DNA of 64,000 nt from Nocardioides deserti (lineage in GTDB: Bacteria > Actinomycetota > Actinomycetes > Propionibacteriales > Nocardioidaceae), in contig NZ_JACMYC010000003.1 of the NCBI RefSeq assembly GCF_014266025.1, positions 372,001 to 436,000 on the forward strand. Direction: 5' to 3'. Position numbers and translations under genes: made by a program. How positions within the stretch are numbered: position 1 is the stretch's first letter; each line of letters opens with the position of its first letter. This document shows positions 35,566 through 44,509 of this stretch, piece after piece. The notes beneath the pieces were generated by a model that did not search any database, was not told the origin of the DNA, and saw nothing but the letters and a program-made list of their open reading frames with translations.

Positions 35566-35831
35566 CCCGAGGCGAACAATCGGTGCGTCACCCCCCGGGG
35601 TGAGGCGGGCCGCACCGCCCGTGCTGGTCGGTTTGCGGCCCGCCCGGATCGGGCAGAGAGCCCTCGGCAGCCCGCGTCCCGGGGGCGGGTTGCCACTCGG
35701 GATCGCGTCCGGACGCTGAAATGCCAGGACGCGACCTCTGGGGGGCATCGGTCGCGACCTGGCACCCGCATCGTGGCACAGCCGGGATCCTCCGCGGCAG
35801 TTGGTCGAGACCACCGGCGTGTCGGCTCAGG

Positions 35832-36299
35832 TCAGAGGCTGATCCGTCGGTTGCTACCCGCGTCGCACTCGATCGTGCTGCTCCAGGTCGTCGTCCATGT
35901 CCTGAACGAAGCCGTGACGGTGACGACGTAAGCCGTGCTCCCGACGTCGACGGGCTGACTGATCGACGTGCCACCGCGCTTCCCCGGCAGCTGCGCTGTG
36001 CTGGATCCGTCGGACGCCAAGGTCACCGCATAGGTGGTACCGGGCAGCTGCGCGCCGTCGGTGATGCCGTCGATGGACACGCTGGCGCCCTCGCGGAACA
36101 GGTTGAAGATGCTGTACTCGCACTTGAGGGAACCGGTGACGTCGGAGATGGGTGGCATCCGCGCCACCGTGACCGCCGTACCGCCGGGCTTCACCTGTCC
36201 GTTGAAGACCGCCTGGGCGACCTGCGGGACGGCCAGGAAGCACAGCACCGCGAGCGCGAGCGACACGGCTCGACGCCACGTGTCGGTGCTGCGGGACAT
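35832..36299 (-). CDS. Small exported protein, possible SipW-type substrate
   Basis: The 155-residue product starts at ATG 36299 with an Arg pair and a hydrophobic signal segment (RRAVSLALAVLCFLAVPQVAQA). The start of the mature part, VFNGQVKPGGTAVTV, recalls proteins processed by SipW-like signal peptidases. The rest is beta-strand-rich and Thr/Ser/Gly-rich with one cysteine near residue 78 and one near the end, which could pair. I do not recognise a family. A SipW-like signal peptidase gene is 1.2 kb away. Confidence 0.72.
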   Translation of the reverse strand: MSRSTDTWRRAVSLALAVLCFLAVPQVAQAVFNGQVKPGGTAVTVARMPPISDVTGSLKCEYSIFNLFREGASVSIDGITDGAQLPGTTYAVTLASDGSSTAQLPGKRGGTSISQPVDVGSTAYVVTVTASFRTWTTTWSSTIECDAGSNRRISL

Positions 36300-36430
36300 G
36301 GGTGCTCTCCTGTGCTGCGGGGGTGTCGTGCGGGGTGTTCTCGGGGTATGGACAGGAGTCTGCCGACACGGGTTCAAGGGGCCCGAGGCGGAACCTCAAG
36401 GAACATGCAAGGTCTGGCACACTCGGCGCC

Positions 36431-37168
36431 GTGGACGGATCGGGTTCGGGTCAGGAGCGCACGGCACTGGTCGTCGAGGACGACGAGGACATCCGCGCAC
36501 TCATCGAGTTCACGCTGCAGACCCAGGGCTTCGACGTCACGGCCGTCGACTCGGGCCTGGCCGGCGTCGAGGCGGTGCACTCCCTCGACCCCGACCTGAT
36601 CACCCTGGACCTCGGCCTGCCGGGCATCGACGGGATCGAGACCTGCCGGCGGATCCGCGAGACGAGCGACGCCTACATCGTCATGATCACCGCCCGTGAC
36701 GACGAGATCGACCGGCTGATCGGCCTCGAGACCGGCGCGGACGACTTCCTCTCCAAGCCGTTCAGCGTCCGTGAGCTCAAGGCCCGGGTCAACGCCCTGT
36801 TCCGGCGCCCGCGCCGCGGTCCGGCGCTGTCGGTGGTGCCGACCAGCTCCGGCGAGCCCGAGCACGAGGTGCTCGAGCACGGCCCGTTGAGGGTCGACGT
36901 CGACGGTCGGCGTGCATTCCGGGGCGAGGAGGAGCTCTCGCTCACCCGGACCGAGTTCGACCTGCTCACCGAGCTGATGCGCACGCCGGCGCGGGTCTGG
37001 ACCCGCGAGGCACTGCTCCGCTCGGTGTGGGGCACCGACTGGGCGACCGACACCCACCTGGTCGAGGTCCACGTCGGCAACCTGCGCCGCAAGCTCGGCG
37101 AGTCCCGCGAGGGACCCAAGTTCGTGCGGACCGTGCGGGGCGTCGGCTACCGCATGGAGTCGCTGTAG
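36431..37168 (+). CDS. OmpR/PhoB-family response regulator
   Basis: The 245-residue regulator has a receiver domain with acidic pocket VVEDDED (15-20), phosphoacceptor Asp60 (ITLDLGLPGIDG), Thr87 and Lys109, and a C-terminal winged helix (about 150-243) with RTEFDLLTELMRTPARVWTREALL and RTVRGVGYRME. The GTG at 36431 is chosen because the family begins just before TALVVEDD. No sensor kinase gene is adjacent; instead an Hpt-like gene without histidine converges 16 bp downstream. Confidence 0.9.
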   Translation: MDGSGSGQERTALVVEDDEDIRALIEFTLQTQGFDVTAVDSGLAGVEAVHSLDPDLITLDLGLPGIDGIETCRRIRETSDAYIVMITARDDEIDRLIGLETGADDFLSKPFSVRELKARVNALFRRPRRGPALSVVPTSSGEPEHEVLEHGPLRVDVDGRRAFRGEEELSLTRTEFDLLTELMRTPARVWTREALLRSVWGTDWATDTHLVEVHVGNLRRKLGESREGPKFVRTVRGVGYRMESL

Positions 37169-37184
37169 CCCCGGAGCGCCCGGC

Positions 37185-37550
37185 TCAGCCGGCCCGGTAC
37201 GCCGCGAGGTAGTCGGCCAGCGCCGTCTCGGCGCGGTCGGCGGCATCGGCGAGCGCGGCCGCCTGCTGGCGGGCGGCGACCACGTCGCGGCACCGCACGT
37301 GCTGCTCGACGGCGAGCGCCAGGTGGGCCAGCTCGTGGGTCCCGACGGTGCTCGAGGAGACCTTGAGGCTGAGCACCGAGTCCATCGCGGCGACCAGGTC
37401 GCCGTCGAGGAGCGCGTCGAGGATTCGACGCACCCGGCTCTCGAGCATCGAGCAGTAGCGCCGGGCGAAGGAGATCGCGAACTCGCAGTCCTGGATGTCC
37501 GAGCCGAGGCGCGTGAGCGCCTCGCGGTCGAGGACGAGGGTGGCGCTCAT
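37185..37550 (-). CDS. Hpt-like helical protein lacking the phosphohistidine
   Basis: The 121-residue all-helical product aligns with Hpt phosphotransfer domains: a FARRYCSMLESRVRRILDALLDGDLVAAMDSV helix pair then VLSLKVSSSTVGTHELAHLA (59-78). The typical Hpt motif is xHxLKGSSxxxGA; the LK, SS and G positions are kept, but Leu60 stands at the histidine position. It overlaps the signal peptidase gene by 4 bp and converges with the response regulator gene. It may bind a receiver domain without phosphotransfer. Confidence 0.7.
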   Translation of the reverse strand: MSATLVLDREALTRLGSDIQDCEFAISFARRYCSMLESRVRRILDALLDGDLVAAMDSVLSLKVSSSTVGTHELAHLALAVEQHVRCRDVVAARQQAAALADAADRAETALADYLAAYRAG

Positions 37551-38275
37551 GCCTGCTCCGCCGCGGTCTCGTCGTCCTCGTCGGTGTCCTCGTCCTCGTC
37601 GGTGTCCTCGTCCTCGTCGGAGGACCAGATCAGGGACATGCCGAGCAGGATGGCGCCGCCGAGCGCGACCCAGAGGACCCCGTCCTGCACGATCGGCGAG
37701 CGGAGCGTGCGGATGACGGTGCCGAGGCTCGGGACGACGGCCTGCATCTCCCAGACGGTGTCGCCCTCGAGGGTGGCGACCCACGGGTCGACGTTCTCGT
37801 TGTTGTCGCCCTTGGTCCGGATGGCGATGGTGCCGTCCTCGTTGTCGATGACCTCGACGACGCGGTGGGTCTCGACGCGGTGGTCCTCGACGGGGATGTG
37901 GTAGCTGATGACGTCACTGACGGCGACCTCGGAGGCCGGCTCGGGGGTGGTCACGACGACGTCGCCGGGCATGATGCCGGGCTCCATGCTGCCGGTGAGC
38001 ATGGTGGAGGTGCGGTAACCCAGCAGGTGCGGGCCGACCGCGAGGAAGCAGAACGCCAGCGCGCCTACGAGCAGCACCACGGTGGTGACCATGCTGATCA
38101 GCCGGCGGGCCCAGCGACGGCCGGAGCGCTCGCCATGGGGCTGCTCCTGCGGCGCCTGCGGATCGGACGCCTCGGCGGCGAGCTGCACGAGGACCGGCCG
38201 ACGGGCGATGACGCGCTGCGGCTGCTCGGCGCGGTGGCGACCGACGGTGACGGCCTGCGGTGCGACGGTGCTCAC
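37547..38275 (-). CDS. SipW/ER-type signal peptidase I
   Basis: The 242-residue protein has an N-terminal cytosolic part, a membrane segment (60-80), the nucleophile Ser96 in MLTGSMEPGIMPGD, the His137 in THRVVEV, and TKGDNNE, which is the archaeal/ER/SipW pattern with His instead of the usual bacterial Lys. A second membrane segment lies near residue 205. The GTG at 38275 follows GAGGAG with 7-base spacing and is preferred over an upstream ATG at 38350. The C-terminal tail is a run of Asp/Glu/Thr repeats encoded by an 18-bp tandem repeat. Confidence 0.9.
   Translation of the reverse strand: MSTVAPQAVTVGRHRAEQPQRVIARRPVLVQLAAEASDPQAPQEQPHGERSGRRWARRLISMVTTVVLLVGALAFCFLAVGPHLLGYRTSTMLTGSMEPGIMPGDVVVTTPEPASEVAVSDVISYHIPVEDHRVETHRVVEVIDNEDGTIAIRTKGDNNENVDPWVATLEGDTVWEMQAVVPSLGTVIRTLRSPIVQDGVLWVALGGAILLGMSLIWSSDEDEDTDEDEDTDEDDETAAEQA
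37574..37620. repeat. 18-bp tandem repeat in the signal peptidase gene
   Basis: The unit GTCCTCGTCGGTGTCCTC occurs 2.6 times without a mismatch (37574-37591, 37592-37609, partial to 37620). On the minus strand it encodes Glu-Asp-Thr-Asp-Glu-Asp, so copy changes keep the frame and alter the length of the acidic tail. Confidence 0.9.
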
Positions 38276-38401
38276 GACCGAACTCCTCGGGACTGGTGGG
38301 GCCGGACTGGTGGAGTCCTGATGACGAGAACTCTGCCGCTCGCAGATCAAGGGCCCCGCTGGTGCAACCCCGAGATCTCCTCAAGGCCTGCTCAACCCCG
38401 C

Positions 38402-39871
38402 TCAGGCCTGTGCCGGCCGGTCGAACCACCCGGCCAGGGCGGGCACCCGGCGCAGCACGAGCTGGTCGACCAGCAGTGCCAGCAGCAGCGAGATCCCGAA
38501 GAACGGCAGCAGCAGCCCGAGCACCACGATGCCGACCGTCAGGGCCGGCGTGGAGCGCAGCGGCATCCGCCCCCGCGGCGCACCGATCGACGCCTTGCCA
38601 CGTGGCCGCCGACGCCACCACATCAGCGGCCCGGAGACGCACGAGACGACCACCCCGACGCACATCAGCGCCGCGCCCCAGAACGACCACAGCCCGAGGC
38701 TGCGCCCCTCGTGCAGCCCGATGCCCTGGGCGACCACCTTCGCCAGCGCCGGGTAGTCGTCGTACCCGTAGGTGGAGACGACCTGCCCGCCGTACCGGTC
38801 CACGTGCACCGTCCGCTCGTCCGACGGCGCGTCGAACGCGTAGCCGATGACCGAGAAGACCCCGTCGTCGGTGCTCGGCAGCGCAATCGTGAACGGCCGG
38901 CGCAGACCCTCGCGCTCGGCGACGACGACCGCGGTGTCGACGTTCGCGACGCTGACCTCGCCGGCCGCGTCCGGCTCGGGCACCTCCGACCGCGGCACCT
39001 CGGACTTGTGCTGCGCCCAGGGCGCGTCCTGCACGTGGCTGTGCGGGAGCGACTCGTCCAGCGTCGAGACCGGGTCGGAGAAGCCGCCGTGGTCGGTGCT
39101 CCACATCGAGGAGCCCCGGGCGGTGGCGAGCTCCTGGACCTTCGCGCCCCAGAAGCCGGTCCAGGGCAGCCCGGAGACGAGCAGCGTGAGCAGGCCGACG
39201 CCGACGACGGCGCCGACGACGCCGTGCCGGGCACGGAGCCTCGCCCCCGGTCGGCCCGACCGCGCCAGCCGTCGTCGCGCCTTGCGGCCGCGGAAGAACA
39301 GGTAGTAGCCGGTGATCGCCATGACGATCGCCCAGCAGGCGCCGAGCTCCATGACTGCATCGCCGACCCGGCCGGACATCAGGTCGGCGTGCAGCCGCAC
39401 CGCCGTGCCGGAGAGGGTCGTGTCGGGGTTCATCGACCCGAGCACCTCGACCGCGAACGGGTCGACGAACACGTCGCGGCCCTCGCCGTCGGCCAGGACG
39501 ACGGAGAAGACCGTGCTCCGGCCCTCCTCGCGCGGCTCGGCCAGCGAGACGACCGTGGCGTCGGGGTAGGCCGACTGGACGGCGGCGAGCTGCGCGGAGT
39601 ACGGCTGCGCGATCTGCTGGGTGGCCGTCGGCTCCGCCTTCATCAGATCGGGGTGGAGCAGCGGCTCGAGCTGGAAGCGGAAGAGGTAGATCAACCCGGT
39701 CACCGCGAGCACCAGCAGCACCGGCACGACGACGAAGGAGGCGAAGAAGTGCCAGCGCCACACGGCGCGGAAGAGGCCGCCGCCGGACGGCTTGCCGGCG
39801 CGGTCGTGCCGGCGCCGTGGCGGGCCGGGGTCGGGATCGGGAGCGCGCTCGGGCACGCGGAGGTCGGTCAT
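38402..39871 (-). CDS. PepSY-domain integral membrane protein
   Basis: The 489-residue protein is a PepSY-associated membrane protein (PiuB/iron-regulated type). The first membrane segment is WRWHFFASFVVVPVLLVLAVTGLIYLF, a PepSY-like domain follows (AQLAAVQSAYPDATVVSL), then ITGYYLFFRGRKAR, a second PepSY region (about 330-400) with HVDRYGGQVV, and final membrane segments with GPLMWWRRRPRGK. GAGGAGAG precedes the ATG at 39871. Such proteins are linked to siderophore or metal reduction/transport; role here uncertain. Confidence 0.85.
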   Translation of the reverse strand: MTDLRVPERAPDPDPGPPRRRHDRAGKPSGGGLFRAVWRWHFFASFVVVPVLLVLAVTGLIYLFRFQLEPLLHPDLMKAEPTATQQIAQPYSAQLAAVQSAYPDATVVSLAEPREEGRSTVFSVVLADGEGRDVFVDPFAVEVLGSMNPDTTLSGTAVRLHADLMSGRVGDAVMELGACWAIVMAITGYYLFFRGRKARRRLARSGRPGARLRARHGVVGAVVGVGLLTLLVSGLPWTGFWGAKVQELATARGSSMWSTDHGGFSDPVSTLDESLPHSHVQDAPWAQHKSEVPRSEVPEPDAAGEVSVANVDTAVVVAEREGLRRPFTIALPSTDDGVFSVIGYAFDAPSDERTVHVDRYGGQVVSTYGYDDYPALAKVVAQGIGLHEGRSLGLWSFWGAALMCVGVVVSCVSGPLMWWRRRPRGKASIGAPRGRMPLRSTPALTVGIVVLGLLLPFFGISLLLALLVDQLVLRRVPALAGWFDRPAQA

Positions 39872-39984
39872 GCGGTCTCTCCTCGAGACGGCGTGCGGCT
39901 GCACCGGACCGGACGGGCCGGGCAGGCGCCACGCACGCAGGGGTCGACGGACCGCCTCGGGTGGCGGTCCGCTGCGGACGGGAG

Positions 39985-40668
39985 TCAGGCCGCGAGGAGA
40001 GGCGGCCCACGGCGTACGACGCAGCGCGCGAGGAGGAAGGTCGTGCGAGGGGCCGGTTCGTCGGACCGCACCGTGGCGGTGGCGACGGCCGGCACGCGGA
40101 CCGCGCGGAGCACGGCGAGCGCGAGCAGGAACGGCCGGAGGAAGGCGGTCGAGGCGAGTGCGACGAGCGTCCACAGGGACCGTTCCCCCACCGCCAGCCA
40201 CAGCCCGACGAGGACCGCGGCCACGAGGTGGACCGCCATCATCGGCGCGTGGGCGGTGACGTCGGAGACCAGGTGCCCGACCGGGAGCGCGGGGGCGACC
40301 GCGTGACCGGTGCCCTCGTAGGCCTCCTGGAGCGAGCCGACGCGACGGCCGTCGACGACGGGCAGCGCGGCTCCGGTCGCGTGCGCCAGTGGCCCGCGCC
40401 CTGCGGGTGCGTCACCGACGTGGCCACCCGTCGCGGTCAGCACGGCGTGCACGCCGGCCTGGCCCAGCACGAGCATGACCACCACGCGCAGCGACGAGGC
40501 GGGGCGGGCGAGCAGCGCAGCCGAGACGACCGCCCCGACGACCACCAGCAGCACCAGCACGCCCGGCCCGGGCAGCAGCCCCTCGGCCGTGACGTGGCCC
40601 GCCGCGCCGAGGAAGACGGCCAGGAGCGTCACGACGACGGCGCGTGCCCACAGCACGACCGGGTCCAT
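39985..40668 (-). CDS. Membrane protein of unknown function upstream of the PepSY gene
   Basis: The 227-residue product has about five hydrophobic segments (for example VVVTLLAVFLGAAGH, VLVLLVVVGAVVSAALL, HLVAAVLVGLWLAVG). His residues cluster around GHVTAEG, GHVGDAP, HLVSDVTAHAPMMAVH. The ATG at 40668 follows GGAGCG; another ATG at 40692 is possible. Same strand as the PepSY gene, 113 bp apart. A metal-related role is suggested only by the histidines and the neighbour. Confidence 0.7.
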   Translation of the reverse strand: MDPVVLWARAVVVTLLAVFLGAAGHVTAEGLLPGPGVLVLLVVVGAVVSAALLARPASSLRVVVMLVLGQAGVHAVLTATGGHVGDAPAGRGPLAHATGAALPVVDGRRVGSLQEAYEGTGHAVAPALPVGHLVSDVTAHAPMMAVHLVAAVLVGLWLAVGERSLWTLVALASTAFLRPFLLALAVLRAVRVPAVATATVRSDEPAPRTTFLLARCVVRRGPPLLAA

Positions 40669-40707
40669 CCGACGCTCCACGCCCGCGATCATCCCACGCC
40701 CGGCCAG

Positions 40708-40725
40708 CCGCTGATCGAGCAGCGG
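40708..40725. terminator. Small hairpin after the PEP-mutase family gene
   Basis: CCGCTG-ATCGAG-CAGCGG forms a 6-bp stem with a 6-base loop, 11 bp beyond the stop of the leftward gene ending at 40736. It is the counterpart of the hairpin at 19956-19973. No T-run follows. Confidence 0.4.
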
Positions 40726-40735
40726 AGGGCGCGGC

Positions 40736-41524
40736 TCAGTTCAGCCGGCGGGTGTCCTCGGGGGCGGTGCCGCCGCGGTGGACGTCCTCGACCATCTTCT
40801 GGAGCGCGGTGAGGGCGACGTTCTGCGGGACCGGGCCGAAGCTCACCCGGGCGACGCCGAGCTCCTGCAGGCGCGCGAGGGGCGGGTGGCCGGGCAGGCC
40901 GATGAGCGTGAGCTTCTGCGGCCCGAGGACGTCGACGAGGTGGGCGACCTCGTCCTCGTCGAGGAAGCCGGGCACGAAGACCACCGGGGCACCGGCGTCG
41001 AGGAAGGCGCGGCAGCGCTCGGTCGCGTCGGCGAGCACCTCGCCGCGGTCCCGGTCCCCGGCCTTGAGGAACACGTCGGTGCGGGCGTTGAGCACGAAGT
41101 CGATGCCGGCCTGGTCGACGACGCGCACCACGTTTTCGACCTGCCGGGCGGCCTCGGCGAGCGGCTTGAGCTGGTCCTCGAGGTTCGCGCCCACAACGCC
41201 GAGGTCGATGGCCCGGCGGATGGTGGCGGGTGCGTCGCCGTACCCGCCCTCGAGGTCGGCAGTGACCGGCAGATCCGTCGCGCGCACGATCCGGCCGACC
41301 ATGTCGAGCATCTCGTCGAGCGGGATCTGCTCGCCGTCCGCGTGGCCGAGGGTGGCGGCGATGGAGTGGCTCGCGGTGGCGAGCGCCTTGGTGCCGGGGA
41401 CGCCGGAGACGACCTTGGCGCTGACGGCGTCCCACACGTTGACGACGGTGAGCAGCTCGCGGTCCTGGTGCAGGCGGAAAAGCTCGCTCGCCTTGGCGGC
41501 GGTGGCGCTGGCGTGGTCGGTCAT
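40736..41524 (-). CDS. Isocitrate lyase/PEP mutase superfamily protein
   Basis: The 262-residue TIM-barrel protein has the family pattern: LLTVVNVWDAVSAKVV, TADLEGGYGDAPATI (metal-binding acidic residues), VGANLEDQ, VLNARTDVFL and RVSFGPVPQNVAL. It lacks the isocitrate lyase KKCGH loop, so it is more like carboxyvinyl-carboxyphosphonate mutase/oxaloacetate-hydrolase-type proteins. Substrate unknown. The gene follows glnE by 9 bp on the same strand. Confidence 0.85.
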   Translation of the reverse strand: MTDHASATAAKASELFRLHQDRELLTVVNVWDAVSAKVVSGVPGTKALATASHSIAATLGHADGEQIPLDEMLDMVGRIVRATDLPVTADLEGGYGDAPATIRRAIDLGVVGANLEDQLKPLAEAARQVENVVRVVDQAGIDFVLNARTDVFLKAGDRDRGEVLADATERCRAFLDAGAPVVFVPGFLDEDEVAHLVDVLGPQKLTLIGLPGHPPLARLQELGVARVSFGPVPQNVALTALQKMVEDVHRGGTAPEDTRRLN

Positions 41525-41533
41525 GGCTGCTCG

Positions 41534-44509
41534 TTACCCCCAGAAGACGCGGTCCACGACCGCGGTGGCCAGTCGGGTGTGCCGCAGGTGGTCGTTGACC
41601 ATCGCGTCGGTCTCGCCGGACGGGTAGCCCAGGATGCTGGCCACCGCCGCCCGCTCGCGCGCGTCGCGCGGCATCTGGTCCGAGGGTGTCCCCCGCACCA
41701 GCGTGACCGCGTTGCGCACCCGGCTGACGTGCCGCCAGGTCTGCTGCAGGACGTCGGCGTCACCGGCGTCGATCAGCCCGGCGTCCCGGGCGGCGTCGAG
41801 CGCAGCCATCGTCCGGGTGGTGCGCAGCCCCTCGACCTCGTGCGCGTGCCGCATCTGCAGCAGCTGCACGGTCCACTCGACGTCGGCGAGCCCACCGCGG
41901 CCGAGCTTGAGGTGCATCTGCGGGTCGGCACCCCGCGGCAGCCGCTCGCGGTCCACGCGCGCCTTGATGCGGCGTACCTCGAGCACGTCGTCCTCGGTGA
42001 TCCCGCCCTCGGGGAAGCGCAGCGGGTCGACCATCTCCTCGAAGCGCCGGCGCAGCTCGGGGTCGCCGACCACCGCGTCGGCGCGCAGCAGCGCCTGGGC
42101 CTCCCAGACCATCGACCACTTGGCGTAGTACGCCGCGTAGGAGTCGAGCGTGCGCACGAGCGGCCCCTGCTTGCCCTCGGGCCGCAGGTCGGCGTCGACG
42201 GCCAGCGGCGGGTCACCGCCGGGGAGACCGAGGAGGCGGCGCAGCTCGTTCGCGACCGCCTGGGCGTACGACGACGCCCGCTGCGGGTCGGCGCCCGGCA
42301 CGGGGTCGTGCACGAACAGCACGTCGGCGTCGGAGCCGTAGGACAGCTCGAACCCGCCGTACCGTCCCATCGCGACGATCGCCAGCCGGGTCGGCGCCTC
42401 GTCGAGCCCGCGCTGCTCGCGGACCGCCCGGCCTACGACGTCGAGGGTGGCCTCGAGCGTGGCGTCGGTCAGCCGGCTGAGCGCTGCGCCCACGGTGTCG
42501 ACCGGCGTGAGCCCGACGAGGTCACCGGCGGCGATGCGGAAGAGCTCGCGGCGGCGGACGGCCCGGACCACGCGCACCGCCTTCTCGGGGTCCTGCTGGC
42601 GGCGGGCGGCCGCGCACATCTCCTCGACGAGCGCCTCGCCGCCGAGAGGCGTGAGGTCCTCGCCGAGCAGCCGGACACCCTGCGGCTCCCGCTCGAGCAG
42701 GCTGGTGGCGTAACGCGAGCGGGACAGCACCTGCGCGAGCCGCTCGGCGACCTGGCCCTCGTCGCGCAGCGTCTTGAGGTACCACGGGCTGTCCCCGAGA
42801 GCCTCGCTGATCCGCCGGAAGCCGAAGAGCCCGCCGTCGGGGTCGGGCCCGTCGGCGAACCACTGGAGCATGACCGGCAGGAGCGCCCGCTGGATGTTCG
42901 CGCTGCGGGAGACGCCGGTCGTCAGCGCCTCGAGGTGGCGCAGGGCGGCCTTCGCGTCCAGGTAGCCGAGCGCCGCGAGCCGCACCCCCGCCGCCTCGGT
43001 CGAGAGCCGCACGCCGGGGCCGGAGATCGCCGCGACCGCCTCCAGCAGCGGGCGGTAGAAGATCTTCTCGTGCAACCGCCGCACCTCGCGGCGGTGGTGC
43101 TGCCACTCCTTGTCGAGGGCGGCCGCGGAGTCGCGCAGGTAGCCGACGCTGCGCCCGAGCCGGCGCATGGCCTCCTCGTCGTCGGGCACGACGTGGGTGC
43201 GCCGAAGCTGGAAGAGCTGGATGCGGTGCTCGAGCGTGCGCAGGAACGCGTAGGCCTCGTGCAGCGCCTCGCCGTCCTCGCGGCCGATGTACCCGCCACG
43301 GGTCAGGTCGGCCAGCGCGCTGAGCGTGGCCGTCGCGCGGATCGACTCGTCGCCGCGGCCGTGGACGAGCTGGAGCAGCTGCACGGCGAACTCCACGTCG
43401 CGCAGCCCACCCGAGCCGAGCTTGAGCTGCCGCTCGGCCTCGCGGGCGGGGATGTGCTCGACGACCCGGCGCCGCATCGCCCGGGTGTCGGGGACGAAGC
43501 CCTCGCGCTCGGCCGCGCTCCACACCAGCGGCGCGACCATGGCGGTGTACGCCTTGCCGAGCTCCTGGTCGCCGGCGACCGGGCGTGCCTTGAGCAGCGC
43601 CTGGAACTCCCAGGTCTTCGCCCACCGCTCGTAGTAGCCCTGGTGGCTGGCGAGCGTCCGTGTGAGCGGGCCGGCCTTGCCCTCCGGGCGCAGGGCGGCG
43701 TCGACGGGCCAGATCGTGCCCTCGCCGGTCTGGTCGGAGCAGACCTGCATGAGGTTCCCGGCCAGCTGGGTGGCGGCACGGAGCGCGGCGTGGTCGTCCG
43801 CTCCCTCGGCCGGCTCGTGGACGAAGACGACGTCGACGTCCGAGACGTAGTTCAGCTCGTGGCCGCCGCACTTGCCCAGGGCGATGACGGCCAGGCGGGT
43901 GAGCGCCGCCTGATCCCCCACACGCTGCCGCGCGACGGCCAGCGCCGCCTCGAGGGTGCCCGCCGCGAGGTCGCTGAGCTCGGCGGCGGTGTCGTCGACG
44001 CCGAGGGCGTGGGCGAGGTCGCGGGCGGCCAGGCGCAGCAGCCACCGGCGGTACTCCACCCGCAGCGCGTCCAGCGCCTCCGCGTCCGGGAGGGTGGCGA
44101 CCGGGTCCGGCGCGTCGGGGTCGGCGCCGACGCTGGTCAGCAGCGCCGCCCGCAAGGCGTACGCCGCCGGGCGGGTCGAGCCGAGCGTCGGGTCGGTGAG
44201 CTCGCGCCAGTGGGCCGGGTGCCGGACGAGGTGGTCGCCGAGGGCGGCCGACGCGCCGAGGACGCACAGCACGCGCATGGCGGTGCCCTCGTCGTCGGCG
44301 AGCGCCCCGAGCATCGCGCCCGGGTCGTCGAGCGCCTCGGCGAGCCGCACGAGCGTGGCGAGCGCGAGGTCGGGGTCGGCGGTGCGCGCGAGCAGGTGGA
44401 GCAGCTCCTCGGCCGTCGGGCCGAGCGTGCGCAGGTGCTCCGCGGCGGCCTCGCCGTCGAGGAACCCCAGCCGGAGCAGGGCCCCCTTCGAGGTCGCCGC
44501 GCGGTTCAC
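41534..44509 (-). CDS. glnE: Bifunctional glutamine synthetase adenylyltransferase/adenylyl-removing enzyme
   Basis: The 991-residue protein has two nucleotidyltransferase halves, each followed by a helical GlnD-PII uridylyltransferase-type domain. The N-terminal half shows GKCGGHELNYVSDVDVVFVH and the C-terminal half GRYGGFELSYGSDADVLFVH, each with the GS/D-x-D metal site, and two DAALRPEGKAGPL / DADLRPEGKQGPL blocks. Length is normal. It is overlapped at its start by the amidotransferase gene and belongs to the leftward glnA2 operon. Confidence 0.96.
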   Translation of the reverse strand: MNRAATSKGALLRLGFLDGEAAAEHLRTLGPTAEELLHLLARTADPDLALATLVRLAEALDDPGAMLGALADDEGTAMRVLCVLGASAALGDHLVRHPAHWRELTDPTLGSTRPAAYALRAALLTSVGADPDAPDPVATLPDAEALDALRVEYRRWLLRLAARDLAHALGVDDTAAELSDLAAGTLEAALAVARQRVGDQAALTRLAVIALGKCGGHELNYVSDVDVVFVHEPAEGADDHAALRAATQLAGNLMQVCSDQTGEGTIWPVDAALRPEGKAGPLTRTLASHQGYYERWAKTWEFQALLKARPVAGDQELGKAYTAMVAPLVWSAAEREGFVPDTRAMRRRVVEHIPAREAERQLKLGSGGLRDVEFAVQLLQLVHGRGDESIRATATLSALADLTRGGYIGREDGEALHEAYAFLRTLEHRIQLFQLRRTHVVPDDEEAMRRLGRSVGYLRDSAAALDKEWQHHRREVRRLHEKIFYRPLLEAVAAISGPGVRLSTEAAGVRLAALGYLDAKAALRHLEALTTGVSRSANIQRALLPVMLQWFADGPDPDGGLFGFRRISEALGDSPWYLKTLRDEGQVAERLAQVLSRSRYATSLLEREPQGVRLLGEDLTPLGGEALVEEMCAAARRQQDPEKAVRVVRAVRRRELFRIAAGDLVGLTPVDTVGAALSRLTDATLEATLDVVGRAVREQRGLDEAPTRLAIVAMGRYGGFELSYGSDADVLFVHDPVPGADPQRASSYAQAVANELRRLLGLPGGDPPLAVDADLRPEGKQGPLVRTLDSYAAYYAKWSMVWEAQALLRADAVVGDPELRRRFEEMVDPLRFPEGGITEDDVLEVRRIKARVDRERLPRGADPQMHLKLGRGGLADVEWTVQLLQMRHAHEVEGLRTTRTMAALDAARDAGLIDAGDADVLQQTWRHVSRVRNAVTLVRGTPSDQMPRDARERAAVASILGYPSGETDAMVNDHLRHTRLATAVVDRVFWG

